From Burhinus oedicnemus (lineage: Eukaryota > Chordata > Aves > Charadriiformes > Burhinidae), in assembly GCA_008921705.1 (NCBI GenBank), contig VFFE01007657.1, positions 438,857 to 502,856 on the forward strand: 64,000 nt of DNA, read 5' to 3'. A program made the translations under genes and the position numbers. The stretch's first letter is position 1. Every line of letters begins with the position of its first letter. Under the pieces are notes generated by a model, which saw only the letters and a program-made list of their open reading frames with translations, searched no databases and was not told where the DNA came from. Positions 24,516 through 37,511 of this stretch are shown piece after piece.

Positions 24516-27500
24516 TGTGCAAGGAGTCTACTTAAAGAGTGAGGTATCTTTGCTCATCATGTTGGATTAATTCTTATCTACCTTTCGATGTCTCCTCTGC
24601 CTTTGATTCTTAATATTGATTATGCACTGCACTATCTCCTGATCTGAATAGAAATAACAGTGTGTTTGGATTTGCACTAGAATTTAGCACTGCTGAGCTA
24701 ATGTAGCTGAAAAAGAATTGGCTGAACACTATTCTGACATGTGCATTAATCACAAAACTGCTACTTGCAATAAGTTCCTTGTTACAATTTTGTGTTGAAG
24801 AATCCCAAACCTGCTGTTTCCTTTTCTGCTTATTAAAACCAGAAAAGTTTCCAAAGGCTGAGAGATCAAGCAGCTATCTGCCTTCAGAGTAACTCTACTG
24901 TTCACCAACAGCCAGCTCACTCCTCTGAGCAGTTAAAATGTTGAACTGACAGAGCTTGGTACACACTGCAGCAATGTATTTTCCCACCAACTTCTGTATT
25001 CAGTAGAGAAAATTATGTTTTCCTGGACCTTGTGCAATACCAAATCATTTTTTTTTAATGAGTCAGATGCTCAGTTACTGGTTGTCCAAGTTACATATCA
25101 CAACATGAGAGGGAAGAATAAACAATTTTCTAAAAAAGATTTACTTGTACAAATACTGTTTTACAAACACTTGCCCTACAGATTCTATTAGGAAAATCAG
25201 TGCTAAAGAAAAAAATACAGAATAACATATTTTTTATACATACTCACACTCTAATTCTGTGTGTATGTATAAACACATATTTATTTATTTTAAGAAGTAA
25301 TTTTCTCAGAGGTTAACCATGTTTTTATACTGTAAGTGTTCATAGAATACACAGTTTACACAGCATATAACCCAGCGACAGATCACAGAATATATTACTT
25401 ACCAAAACTGTTGGTCCAAGAAGTTAAACAATTTCACATTTAATTATAACAAAACTGCATGGCCACACTTTTCAGCATAAATTCGATTCAGTCTAAATGA
25501 TACACCTGTTGTTCTTACTGTGTGGTTTAGGTAGGTTTATTACTTCTTGAGTGCTAGCAATGTATTTTATGCAGTAGGGGTAGAAAAAGAATATGCCCTG
25601 AGATTCTACTGCAAATTAGTTACTGCTGTCCTAAGGTCTTAAAAAATCTTTTTTTCCCAAGCGGGGAATCTTTTTAATGGGATTCTGTGAAAAAGCTCTG
25701 CTGGACATGTGGGTCATATGACTGCAGGAATCAGAATTGTTAACAACTTGCATTTTAAAAATACATTTTCAATTCTCTGTTTGTGTAATGGTTTTGAGCC
25801 TTCAGGGTTTACATTTTCAAAGGTTTACTTCTTCTAGCCTAAGCACTGGAAACTGTGCTCTTTTTTCACGACAGCAGAGATGCTTCTGTAACTAAATCAT
25901 TCTAGAAGCTAGGAATTAAGGAAGATGTATTTGAATATGTGTTTATGTATATGCATTTTATATAAATATTTATATAAATAATATACATGTTTGTATATAT
26001 ATATTCTAAATATAATGAGAATATAGACCTACAGGCTGTATCTATTAATGCTACTCTTTGTTCCTTGGTGATAAGTTGCTCATCACCACCACTAACACCA
26101 TCACCTTGGAAATACCCTTGGTTCATAATAAAAATATGTTTTCTTCAAAATCAGTGTAAGCATTTAGAATGTAAACTTTAAAATTTGACAAAGAATGTTG
26201 ATTTGTTTTAGAAATTTTCACTTTGCTCTCAAACAGTTTTTGTAGTGTTCTACGTTTACATTATTCCCAAATCATAAAATGTACATGAATGAGAAAAATC
26301 TACAAAAATAATAGTATATCCGTGTCACAAATGGTCATGATCACGATGCTAATCATGACTGTTATTTGATTATTTCTCCTGTATGCTCTCTGAGCTCAGC
26401 CAGAACAATCCTGTTGCTGGAGTATATCTATCAGCTTGTGATATAGCAGAAAGGAAACTGTTTTCAGGGAAGAATCCATTATTATTCAACAAAGAAAACA
26501 AAAGACTGGAGTTTCATTACCTCCTGAGCGCACAACTAGTCATACACTCTTTTTTTTTTTTATGTATCTTCTGTGGAATAAATATTTCAGTATCGGCCTT
26601 ATTAGTCTGGAAGAGTAGACAAGATTTCAGGAATGCAAGTTTTTTTCTCCAGCTATAGTACTTGAACAAATAAAAGTTATTACTCATACTTACAAACTTT
26701 GTTTCCCTATACCCTTTGACCATCACAGACACATCCCTACGTTGTTAGATCATGACAACTACAATAATTCAAGGTTCCTATCTGTAAGTAGCCCCCTTTT
26801 TTACATTAGAATATACTTTTCACAATATGTAAATCAAAAGTAAAAGATTTTATTTTCTGTGACTTATAATATTAATGATTAACTGGAAAAAAGAGTATAT
26901 GTGAGAGTGTATATATACATGTATATATATATGTACACATTTTGGTATGTCACATGTTCCTATAGAGCTTTGGAATCTGTTGATGCAAACTTGTGGTTTC
27001 TGAAAAAGAACTGACTACAGGCCCTGAAATCATAATATTTTAACTAATGTTGTGTATAGTATGCAGACTGTCAGATGGTGTCTTCCATAATTGATTGCCC
27101 TTCCAAAATTTTTTCCAAAGTAGGTTATACTATCTGATAGGCAATAAATTACAATGAACTGAGTTTTCTTACTGAATTCATAACGTGTCTGATCCTTTGT
27201 TGTTTACCTTTGAGCAAAATGCCAAAGGATCGGTTACTTGGGGCCCAACACGGTTGATAAAAACCTCCTTATCAAAAAATTTTTTTTACTTACACATTAT
27301 GTAGAAATGAAATTAAACTGAATAGCTGGTAATGCTTCATTATTCTTTTATTTTAAAGGTAATTATAAATTATGTTTTCACTGAGTGACTAAACTAAGCT
27401 GTGATGTAAATGTTAAATTCACTAAGAGGGAGAAAGAGACATTCCAAAGTGAAACTGTAACAAAGTATTTATTCACAAATATTCATTTAAGATAGACTTA

Positions 27501-30500
27501 TAAAAAATTTTGTAGGGAGGAGTAACAACCAGAGCATAGCAATCATATGTCAGTAATTATTTTGTCAGTAAAATATATTCTTTAGATTTTGTGTTTGTAC
27601 TCACAGCCTCCTGTTTTGCCTGAAACATCCTTTATATCACAAAGCTCATAAAATATTGTGAAATATTTCAGATTTTATATTACTTCTGTTAAACACACTT
27701 TGCATTTAACCGTTTAGTGAAAAATATCTCGTCAGCTCTGATTTGCATAATGTTTTCTTATTTTACATTAGAACAAGAATAAATCCAGGGAAAGACAGAA
27801 ATAAAATTTTCATCAGGAAAGAAAAATTGTCATCAAGTTTTATAGTTCTGAAGTCTAATTTTCTTTAAATTGTTCTTGATAAATAACTGTATTTCAGTCA
27901 ATACTACACTATTACTGTAAAAGTATTAAGGCTCAAGACTCACCACCACCATTCGTGGTATTATAAATTTTGTCTGATGTGCTACCCATTCCTTCTGAGA
28001 TGGATCTATAAACAAAAAGATATTGGAATGCTGAAAATCAAGATAATCAACGAAAAAGAGCTGATGTTCTTCTCCATTTTCAGTAAAAGATAGGATGCTC
28101 TGTCATATGAAACTCCAAATGCTTGAGACACCACAAGCTTACACAGTAAACATTTCAACAGTGATTCAAGACTGAAGGACAGCCAACATCTGTAGTCTCT
28201 TTCCTTGGCATGGCTTTAGGTCCGCAGGGATTTCCCAAGAGCATACAAGTCTAGATGCAGACAGTGCTGACAACTGAGGTTAAGGAACAGACACATAAGA
28301 AAACATTTAATCAGGTCAAACATGTACTAACCACAACAAATGGCACAGAAGTTACTGAAACTTTCACTGGGAAAGGACAGGAACAGTGGCATTGTATGCT
28401 AGTTATAAAATTAACATTTTTTTTTTTACCCAACAGAATCTTAAGGAATACACATTTTAGCGTGAGCTGGTCACAGCTCCCATTTTTATACTGCTTATCA
28501 ATCCCTTTTGTAAAATATTGTGAAATTTTCTATGACTCACTTTGCTGATCCTGTGACATTCATTGAGGAAAAGGTTTCAAATTGAAAGAAATGCAGCCAT
28601 TTGTACCATCAAAGTTCACCTAGGTTTGCTTGAGATGCAAGCTTTTACATGTGTGTGCAGAGTGAAGCATGCATATGGGGACACCCACACTCTTTCACAC
28701 AAGCACATCTTTCTTTTCTGACTGTTGAATTTCTCAGGCGTTGGCACCCTACCTGCATAATGGAAGATAACCGATGTGCAGCCAGGCCAACTTGTCTATC
28801 CTGTGGATAACCCCTGAATCAGGCCTGGCTTTGGGTACCTGAAGTATCAAGAGAAGCAGGGATGACAACAGGGAGGTGCTTCACTTTCCTGACCTCTGTA
28901 GCATGCACAGCCCAAGCATATGCCTCTCCTGAACAAAATTTATGAGGTAATGACAGTCCTATGCAGAAAGCTCACATCTTACTCATTTTGTAATGCAACC
29001 TGTGTGTAACAGCTTTGCATATTCAGGTTTTCAATTTTATGGATCATATGTAGCATTTCAAAAACAGGCCCTTATTTTATATGTCTGCATATAGTACAGG
29101 ATGTGAATGTATATAATGCAGTGTATGCACTATGAAATGCACTAAATTTATTTAGAAGAGTAATTTGGAATCTGAAGGAGTGCAACATTTGTCCTTTTAT
29201 TTGTCTATTTGGGTTTCTTCTATTAAAAAAGTAGTTTTACATTGTATTTTATCATATACACAAGGAAAATTGATATTAAATAAATTCACAGTTAAAAAAA
29301 AAAAGTAGGTTTTTTATTATTATTTTTGCTACTTTAACCTCCTCAATCTGACAGTAAGAAGGAAAGAAAATGGTGGTGAGGGCAATTTAAGCATTATGAC
29401 ATAAGCTGAAACTTCATGTTTTGAAGGAGTCCAGTCACACAACTTGAATTACAAATTTTGGATTCTAAAGGAAAATTGTTTTCAAACAATATATCCTCAT
29501 ATTCATTATTACTTTAAAAATTACACAAAAGTAAACATTATTTGACCAAAATTCAGGAAACCATTTGAAACTGAATTGAATAACAAATAATAATAAAAAA
29601 ACCCCAACTCCCACATCTATTCAGTTTTAAGTATCATTAATTTCATTTGTTCTTTTATTTTGGATTTTTGTTTTCTTCAAGTCAGCTATAAATGATTTGC
29701 ATTTGGCCTCATATTGTTTCAGTACAGTGACACACAGCTTCATTGTATTCAGGCAGATAACTATTGGGTAAATTTCTTATTTTCATCTATCCCCAAAGCT
29801 CTCTATTTCACATACAATTTCAGAAGTGCACATTGCTGACAATAACAAAATCTAAGTTTGAGTGATCACGGCATTTCTCTTAAAATTATGAAATGTCAAA
29901 ATTCAAAATACTTCAAAAATGCAGAAATCTGGCAGGAATCTAGGATGAACTAAGTGTCTCCCCTAGGACGCTCCTCAGAAGTACCAGTTCAACATAGGGC
30001 ATACATCATCAACTTGATTTTGCCAACAGTAAACAGCAGTAAGTATGTATTTTAAAACAATTAAAACAAAGCTACATGATGGTATCTTTGGTAGCAGCCC
30101 CTTAAGTTATTCTAGAAACTGATAACATCAATTTCACATGCTCTGTTAGTATCTTCCCTACACCTACTTCACTCTTCAGGGTCTCAAAGTCCCAGAGTCC
30201 AGAAGAACAGTTAGTCAGCTTTGCCTCTAACGGTTGAGACCTGTTCCATTCCCAAGATGTCAACACACAAGCCAGCTGAGGTTGAGTTTTATTAAGATTT
30301 GACATCCTTAATATTTCTATGAGTCCAGAAAGTGTTATCATTTCTATTTGCAGAACAGCAAAATGGGGTACAGAAATAAAGTAGCAATCTGTGAAAGCAT
30401 TGGATACTAAAATGCTTCCATGCTATGTTACACTTGGACAAACTTGTGTTTGTTTTGTAACACTCAACTTGGTCTTCATCTGAAAAAAGATCCTTTTTTT

Positions 30501-30655
30501 GTAACTAGAGAACACATCTCAGTTACAATTGCACATTCATAATTATCACAGACCACTGAGAGCGCACATGATTAAAGAAACTGAAATACATGGTGGTATT
30601 TGTGGAACTTCAAAATAGCACACCTGAAAAAAAGGGTTTGGAAAATGTTTGTAAT
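24516..30655. other. AT-rich unique sequence without supported genes
   Basis: About 6 kb of unique DNA. It contains TA-rich patches near 25920-26010 and 26912-26940 and scattered homopolymers. Open frames of 60-100 codons occur on both strands (for example 28255-28548 plus) with no recognised motif. A modestly GC-richer stretch near 28740-28930 has no open frame of note. Confidence 0.45.
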
Positions 30656-31349
30656 TGTTGTGTTTTGGGCCAGATTGGTCCAATCAGGCAGAACGACAGA
30701 TGCTCTACCCCATCTCTTTTCTCAGTGAGAGGAGGGATAGAGAGGGACTTAGGAGTTTAGAAGGAACTAAACTACTTTAATGAAATATTAATAATAAAAT
30801 AATAAAAAGGAAATACAAAACCATATCAAGCTCCCAGGATGACAATCACGTCACCAGCAGGCACTGGGGAAGTCACAGACTGGGCTCAGTGGCTGATGGG
30901 AACTGGATTCAGGATCAGGATCAAAGGCACATGAACAGACAGAGTCCTCCTCGGATGTCGGCCATTGAAGAAAGAGGCTGACCCCTTTGATCCCTCAGCT
31001 TTTATACTGAGCATGAGGCAGATGGGGTGGAATACACTTGTTGGTCAGTTTTGGGTCTCCTGTCCTGTATGTTCCTCCCCACAGGTGTGACCCCTCCATG
31101 CTCTTCCGCTTCCAACCCTCCAATGGGGCAAGTAACAAAGTTGGCTGGCCTTGGTTGTTATAGCAATAAGTATAAGCAGGAGCCTCTCTGCATCCCATTC
31201 CTTGGCACCAACTATAAACATGGGTCTTATCACTCTGGGAGCGAACAGTTTCCTGCACAACATGCTGTTAATTTCAGCAGTTAGAAGAGGCCTAGCTAAA
31301 AAGTAAAGTTACTGAGCAAAATGGTCCTGTTTTACCTCAAACCAGGACA
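30656..31349 (-). mobile_element. Endogenous retrovirus LTR (probable solo) with TATA box
   Basis: About 694 bp with TG at 30656 and CA at 31349. On the minus strand it opens TGTCCTGGTTTGAGGTAAAA, carries a TATAAAAG box (plus-strand 30999-31006) and an ATTAAA polyadenylation-type signal near 30777-30782, and ends in CCCAAAACACAACA. The flanking pentamers GTAAT (30651-30655) and GCAAT (31350-31354) match at four of five positions, consistent with an aged 5-bp duplication. It shares the plus-strand motif TATACTGAGCATG and the general design of the LTR at 1391-1902. No internal viral genes adjoin it. Open frames across it are probably incidental. Confidence 0.78.
30999..31006 (-). promoter_or_regulatory. 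TATA box of the LTR
   Basis: A perfect TATAAAAG on the minus strand, in the position expected between U3 and R of a minus-oriented LTR. The sequence after it (GCTGAGGGATC) would hold the transcription start about 25-30 bp downstream. Confidence 0.55.
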
Positions 31350-33029
31350 GCAATAAATTACAGAGGGCAAATGAAAATATTACTCTGAGCCAACTAATTA
31401 GAACTGTTTACAGATCTTACTTTTTTTTTTTTTTCTGATTTGAAAATAAAGGGAGAGAATTTAGATATACTGGCTCTATATTCTGATCTATTTGCAAATG
31501 GGAATGATCATGATAAGACCAAATGCCTGTTTCAGCCATGTCCCTGTACAGCCTGTGAAATACAAATGATGCTTTGCTATTTTAGAGGCTTTAAATAAAG
31601 AGCCTCCAGCTAATCCCACAAACAGTAACATAGAGGTTTAGTTAGGGAACATAAAGTCTCTGATTCAGTTCAAAGATACAATCTGGCTAACAAGGGGTTG
31701 AACCTTAAGAGACTACATGCTTAAGAAAAGGAGAATTAAATGGGTAAAACACTATAAAATGTGGAATCCACAACAGCTAGCTCTAGGTCCTTAGTGCTCA
31801 GGGCCACTCTGACATGTGCAGTGTATATGAGCAGACTTTGGTGTCTCAAAACTGACTGCAAAGAGCTAGGCTACAACACCAGAAGGAAAAATTATGGTAA
31901 ATTTCCTTCATACATGACTATCTCAGTAGATTTCTCCATCTAAAGACCTCCAGAAAGGCTGAATCCCAGGCCTCTATATTGGCTGTGAAGACTGCAGGCA
32001 ATGGGCGGTTGTTCCTCTCCTTGACTGGCTATCAAGGAGCACTGATCATGGTGCTGGTGTGCAGTGAGGCACCTCCTCTAATCCTCCCAAATGGGAGAGT
32101 ACCATCTTTTCCTATTTACCTTCCAATTTTTCAACCAGTTATAGCAAATTAGTAGATTTTGCTGTTGTTATTACTTTTATTTCATCTGTTTATTTCAATA
32201 ACGATTCTGACAATGTTAGTTTCCTTCCTCATTCACTTCTACACTGTTTCTTAATGTCTGTCATCATTTTCCAGAAAAAAACCCAAAACTGATTATATTG
32301 ATCTATGGATCCCTGCTGTTCTACTTCTAAATACTAAGGAACATGTACTAGTTGATACTATGACCATAGGGGTAAAGTACTCATACCAAAGAAGAAAGAT
32401 GTTTTGGTCCTAGGTTTTGAAGATGAAGGAATAGGAAAATGTATCACCTAAAGGGTACTCCAGGAAGGTCTGAATTTCTTCCATACAGTAAGATTCAAGT
32501 TACAAAATATATGCTAATACATGTTAATTTGAAGTTATCATTAACAAAAAGGAAGCTGACTCAGGACTAAAAGTTACGTTGACTTTTCTGTATTATTTGA
32601 ACTTAATTTTTATAAGTCAGTATATCTCTGGTAATAATGTCTGATAATAAACCTCTGATGAAAACTGAGTAAAGCTCTGATGATAGCTCTGACTGATAAA
32701 AGTATTTAAAATGTATTATTCTCTTCCCAATTATCTGACCTCGATGAAGATCATTCCAGAATAAATCTTACAGACATTTTGAATATAGAAAATTTCTGCA
32801 GTTGCTGGCACACTGCAATGAAGAGACATGCACACAAATATTGGATACAACTAAATTTAACAACCTGTTATTAAAGCACTTAATCTAAGATTTGTTCTTC
32901 ATTTAATCAGCTACCCTGAGATGTATGTAACATAGATGAGATGACTGAAGATGCCACTCCTCTATTAATTACAGAAAGATCTAAGAATAGAACAGACATT
33001 TAACTTTCAGCTGGTTAAGCTAAAATGAA
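31350..33029. other. AT-rich unique sequence between LTR and CR1
   Basis: Unique sequence. A T run lies near 31422-31434. I see no supported gene; a 60-codon frame at 31761-31943 has no motif. Confidence 0.45.
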
Positions 33030-34232
33030 ATCATAGAATCATAGAATCATAGAATGGTTAGAGCTGGAAGGGACTTTAAAGATCATCTAGTTCCAACCCC
33101 CTTGCTATGGGCAGGGACACCTCCCACTAGACCAGGTTGCTCAAAGCCTCATCCAACCTGGGGCATCCACAGTTGGGCATTCACAACTTCCCTGGGCAAC
33201 CTGTTCCAGTGTCTCACCACCCTCACAATAAAGAATTTCTTCTTCATATCTAATCTAAATCTACCCTCTTTCACTTTAAAAACAATTACCCCTCATCCTA
33301 TCACTACACTCCCTGATAAAGAGTCCCTCCCCATCTTTCTTGTAGGCCCCCTTTAGGTACTGGAAGGCTGCTAAAAGGTCTCCTCAGAGCCTTCTCTTCT
33401 CCAGGCTCAACAACCCAAACTCTCTCAGCCTGTCCTCATATCAGGGGCTTCAGTCTTCTGAAGATCTTCATGGCCCTCCTCTGGACTCACTCCAACAGGT
33501 CCATGTCCTTCTTATGTTGGGGGCTCCAGAGCCGGACACAATACTCCAGGTGAGGTCTCACGAGAGCGGAGTAGAGGGGCAGAATCACTCCCCTCAACCT
33601 GCTGGCTATGCTTCTTTTGGTGTAGCCCAAGATGTTGTTGGTTCATATTGAGTTTCCCATCAATAAGTCCTTCTCCTCAGGGCTGCTCTTGATCCGTTCT
33701 CTGCCCAGCCTATATTTGTGCTTGGCATTGCCCTGAGCCATGTGCAGGACCTTGCACTTGGCCTTATGCAACTTGATGAGGTTGGCATGGGCCCACCTCT
33801 CAAGCCTGTCCAGGTCCCTCTGGATGGCATCCCTTCCCTCCAATGTGTGAAGCATTCCACACAGCTTGGTGTCATCAGCAAACTTGCTGAGGGTGCACTC
33901 AAATCCCACTGTTCATGTTACCAATGAAGATATTAAACAGTACCGCTCCCAGTACCAAGCCCTGAGGAACGCCACTCATCCCTGCTGACCACTTGAACAT
34001 CGAGCCATTGTCTGCAACTCTTTGTGTGCAACCATCCATCCAATTCCTTAACCACTGAGTGGTCCATCTGTCTAATCTCTGTCTCTCCAATTTAGAGACA
34101 AAGATGTCATGCAGGACAGTGTTCAAAGCTTTACACAAGTCCAGTTAGATGATGTCAGTTGCTCTTCCCTTATCCACCAACACTGTAACACCATCGTAGA
34201 TGGCCACCAAATTTGTCAGGCACGATTTGCCT
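33030..34232 (-). mobile_element. CR1 LINE fragment, about 1.2 kb, 3' UTR plus part of ORF2
   Basis: Minus-strand CR1 beginning at its 3' octamers (two to three TCATAGAA units at 33031) and running through the 3' UTR into ORF2 as far as the reverse transcriptase fingers/palm. It is 5'-truncated near 34232. Within ORF2 there is an internal deletion around 33635-33660, where the usual linker between the catalytic region and the ASR..E motif is missing, as well as a frameshift near 33905. The element is dead. Confidence 0.95.
33643..34138 (-). pseudogene. CR1 ORF2 reverse transcriptase remnant, frameshifted
   Basis: Two overlapping minus-strand frames make up one decayed reverse transcriptase segment. 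The upstream frame (33899-34138) carries the motif SGVPQGLVLGAVLFNIFI, the VPQG block of LINE reverse transcriptases. The downstream frame (33643-33909) carries ECTLSKFADDTKL, so the catalytic AD-D pair (FADD) is preserved, followed by the RDLDRLERWA helix. A one-base indel near 33905 separates the two. The downstream frame ends early at an internal deletion after EEKDL. It cannot be translated as one protein. Confidence 0.92.
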
Positions 34233-37200
34233 GAATAAAAAAAATGAACCCATCATTTTCTCTTTAAGAAAATAATAATGCAAAAGGCTTCTTGCTGATT
34301 TTCTTCACAGAGAAGTCTACATTAGTGCTCAGGCAATAGGCATTTTCTTAGCAATGCCCCTGGGAAAATCTGTTCACTGCTTTGTGTCTCTTTTTCTGTC
34401 TTTTACTTTCCATAAGATCTAGGGAGCTTCTCTGGCCTGTTTTTATGTGTTTTAAGATATACTAAAAGTGTTAGATATGAGGCAGGTATTCTTACACTGT
34501 GTGGTTTGCCTAGTTTATTAATTCAGGTGCTAATTCTGGTTATTCAATATAATTGTCACTCACATGCACTTTACTCAAGAATAATAAAAATATTCTTCTT
34601 TTTTTATTATTTCAGCATATACAGCAGTCTTTCATTTTTTAACAAAAATGATTTTTCCAACTCAGTAATTCAAAACCCAACCAAATTGAATCCCCCTTTA
34701 CAGTGCTTACTGTGAGAGTGAAATTAATATATAAAGCAATTGGATTCCAAATGCTCTGAGGACATGAACAGGAGGAATTTGCAGTTAAAAATATCTCCTT
34801 CAAAGGTAATGTGAATAAGTAATAATAGTATTAAGGATTAATTTTTACAAGGTCTGATATGTGATTTATTATGAGTCTTTGTTTCTACTTCAGACTACTC
34901 TGTCATTGCAAAGTGGGCCCCATATAGGGTTTATTGTTTGTTCTTGTCCTATTTTCTTTCTTAGATCAGTAGTATTTGTTCAGTGATTGTCTTGTATATA
35001 ACAATAAAGATCTGTATTCCAACATTCAATTTCCAATTCTTGCATTTTTCTCCAAATACAACTGATGTATATTATGGGGCAAAGATAAATATTGAAGAAG
35101 CTTCTAAATTTGAGCCGTCTGGGTAAAAAAAAGGAATAGGGTGAAGTCCAAGAAAATGAAAAAACAGACTGCAATTTTATATGAATTGCCTTTTGTTTCA
35201 AAGTGAAAAGCTTTAAAATATCATCAGGGGATTTTGCTTGTTTGTTTTTTTGTTTTGTTTTTTAATTCTGAAGTTGTGTATTTGGAAGAAGTGTTTTGGA
35301 TGTCCTTCTAAATGAGAATCAAAATAATAAGCAGAGGAATACTACTGTACAGAGCCATGAAATCAGCAACACTATGAAGACACTCTCCTATGTAGAGCTG
35401 GAAGTTGCAATGTTTTGAGAAAACCAAAAGGTCTTCAGAGCACTGCAAAAGATTAGGCAGATTGCCTCACTGAATCATGAATTTTGACACTCTCCTCACC
35501 CCAGGGAAAACAGTGCTTGTATGCTTGTGAAGGGAATCAACTCGACTAAAAAAAACAAAACAAAACAAACATGGAAAAGGGTAAAATCAATTAGAAATCC
35601 AACAATGGAGCAGGCAGCTTTAAGCAGCAAGTCCGTTTCCCAAGCAGCTATCCATCTGTTATCCAATCAACAGCACAACGAAGTATAAAACAAGAACTAG
35701 ATTTTGCTGTATACACATCCTGGAATGACATCCCATAGATTTATAGCTATGACATTTAACATAAGTAATCTAAGACCCATTAATAAGATTTAAACTCTTT
35801 TGTCAGTTACAACATAATAAAGTACAGAGTAGAATAAAGCTTGTAAAATGAAAAAAGTACTAGCAAAATTGCACTAATCTCTGAGCAATGTTAATCAACA
35901 TGTCTGAAGTTGTTAAAAATAGGTAAACATATTATAAGTCAGATAACCATAGGGTGAGTTATGAAAAGCTTCTTTAGGATTACTGAACAAGTATCTTCTG
36001 GGAGAACTGACCTTTTTTCAGATGATCGTGTCATATGGGAAATTATAAATAGTAAGATTTTATTACCTATGTTTGGAGAGTGCAAACTTCTTACACATTT
36101 GACAACAACAAGCTACAAAATACTGTTGGGAATATTTCCATGCTTATGCATGAACTCTTCAGGGAGAAGATTTTTTTCCTCTCAAAATATGTTTTTGTTT
36201 GTTTCAAAGACTAAAACAAACTCAAGTTTTAACATTCAATTTTTCCATTGGTTTCTCTTTTGCTTTCTAGACACAACACATACATCTCATCTAAACAGAA
36301 AGTTATTCACTATGGAAAAAAATGACAGGAAAAATATATGTGGTGTCAAAAACTATAATAAATTTGTCTTTTCTAATGGAGTGATATGAATGAAATTAGA
36401 AAGCAAGCAAATAATAACAACCAAAGAGTCACATGTACCTTCTCCATGTTGACTACTGAACCTTTAAGTATTTGCAACATTTATAAGCTATGGGAATCTT
36501 CTTTAAACCCAAGTATAAGAACACAATGTGTTAGAATTTGATCCTCCAACACTGAATTAAAACTCAAAATCACCCACCAAACCGAAAACTAGTACTAATA
36601 TATTAGATAGTGGTAACTGAATTTTCTAGGATATATTCTGGTTTTGTGATTGAGCTGTTTGAGTGGACATTTTGCGGAGGGGGGGGTGCAGATTGCTTAA
36701 AGTTTCCTATTCAGCACAAAGAACTACAAAAAATTCAATAGTTACAGCTTTGCTTTCTTTTTTCTTGATACTAAGCCAATTCAAATCAAGCACAATTTGG
36801 ATGACCAATTTAAAGCACAACAAAGGCAAGCACTTCAGTCCCAGACCACAGAACCAGAACTTTATGCTTATTCTTAGACATAAAAGGGGACAGATCACAT
36901 TAAATAAAGTTGGTTTAGAAGTTTTCATAACTTACATAAGCAGAAATTGTAATGTTTCCACTCAGGATGAACTATCTTTGTAGTGTTTTTTACTTTAATT
37001 GTATATATCCAACATATAACAATTATGCCAGTTATATAGAACCAACACACACTTATAAATGACCAACACATATGATCACATGGTAGACAGAAGTCATGTC
37101 CCTAATTTCTAAAACCTTACAAAATCCTATTATACTACTGTGGTGATTGTGCTATTACTGATCCTTCAGTGGCCTTCTTTGCTTGTTGTTTACTGAAAAA

Positions 37201-37251
37201 ATACTATGACATCCATGGCATTTTAAAAACACAGCGGGAACATATATTTGA
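34233..37251. other. AT-rich unique sequence without supported genes
   Basis: Unique DNA. A 142-codon plus-strand frame at 35961-36389 and a 106-codon frame at 36663-36983 have no recognisable domain. The second lies beside an eight-base G run at 36679-36686. No repeat family is recognised. Confidence 0.45.
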
Positions 37252-37511
37252 TTGACAGGACAAGGGGCAATGGTTTTAACTGAAAGAGAGTAGATTTAGA
37301 TTTGACATAAGGAAGAAATTCTTTACCAATGTGGGCGGTGAGACACTGGAACAGGTTGCCCAGAGAAGCTGTCTATGCCCCAACCCTGGAAGTGTTCAAG
37401 GTTGGACAGGGCTTTGAGCAACCTGATCTATTGGAAGATGTCCCTGCCCATGGCAGGGAGGTTGGACTATATGATCTTTAAAGGTCCCTTATAGGCCAAA
37501 CCATTCTATGA
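37252..37511 (+). mobile_element. CR1 LINE 3' UTR fragment
   Basis: Plus-strand CR1 tail of about 260 bp. It starts near 'gacaggacaaggggcaatgg', passes through 'gaagaaattctttacc' and 'acactggaacaggttgccca', and ends 'aaaccattctatgac'. It contains only the 3' UTR, with no ORF2 sequence. The octamer tail is reduced to a single ATTCTATG, so slippage has not extended it. Confidence 0.95.

Noticed and set aside
35961..36389. 142-codon plus-strand open frame
   Set aside because: Composition follows the AT-rich background and no domain, signal or repeat family is visible.
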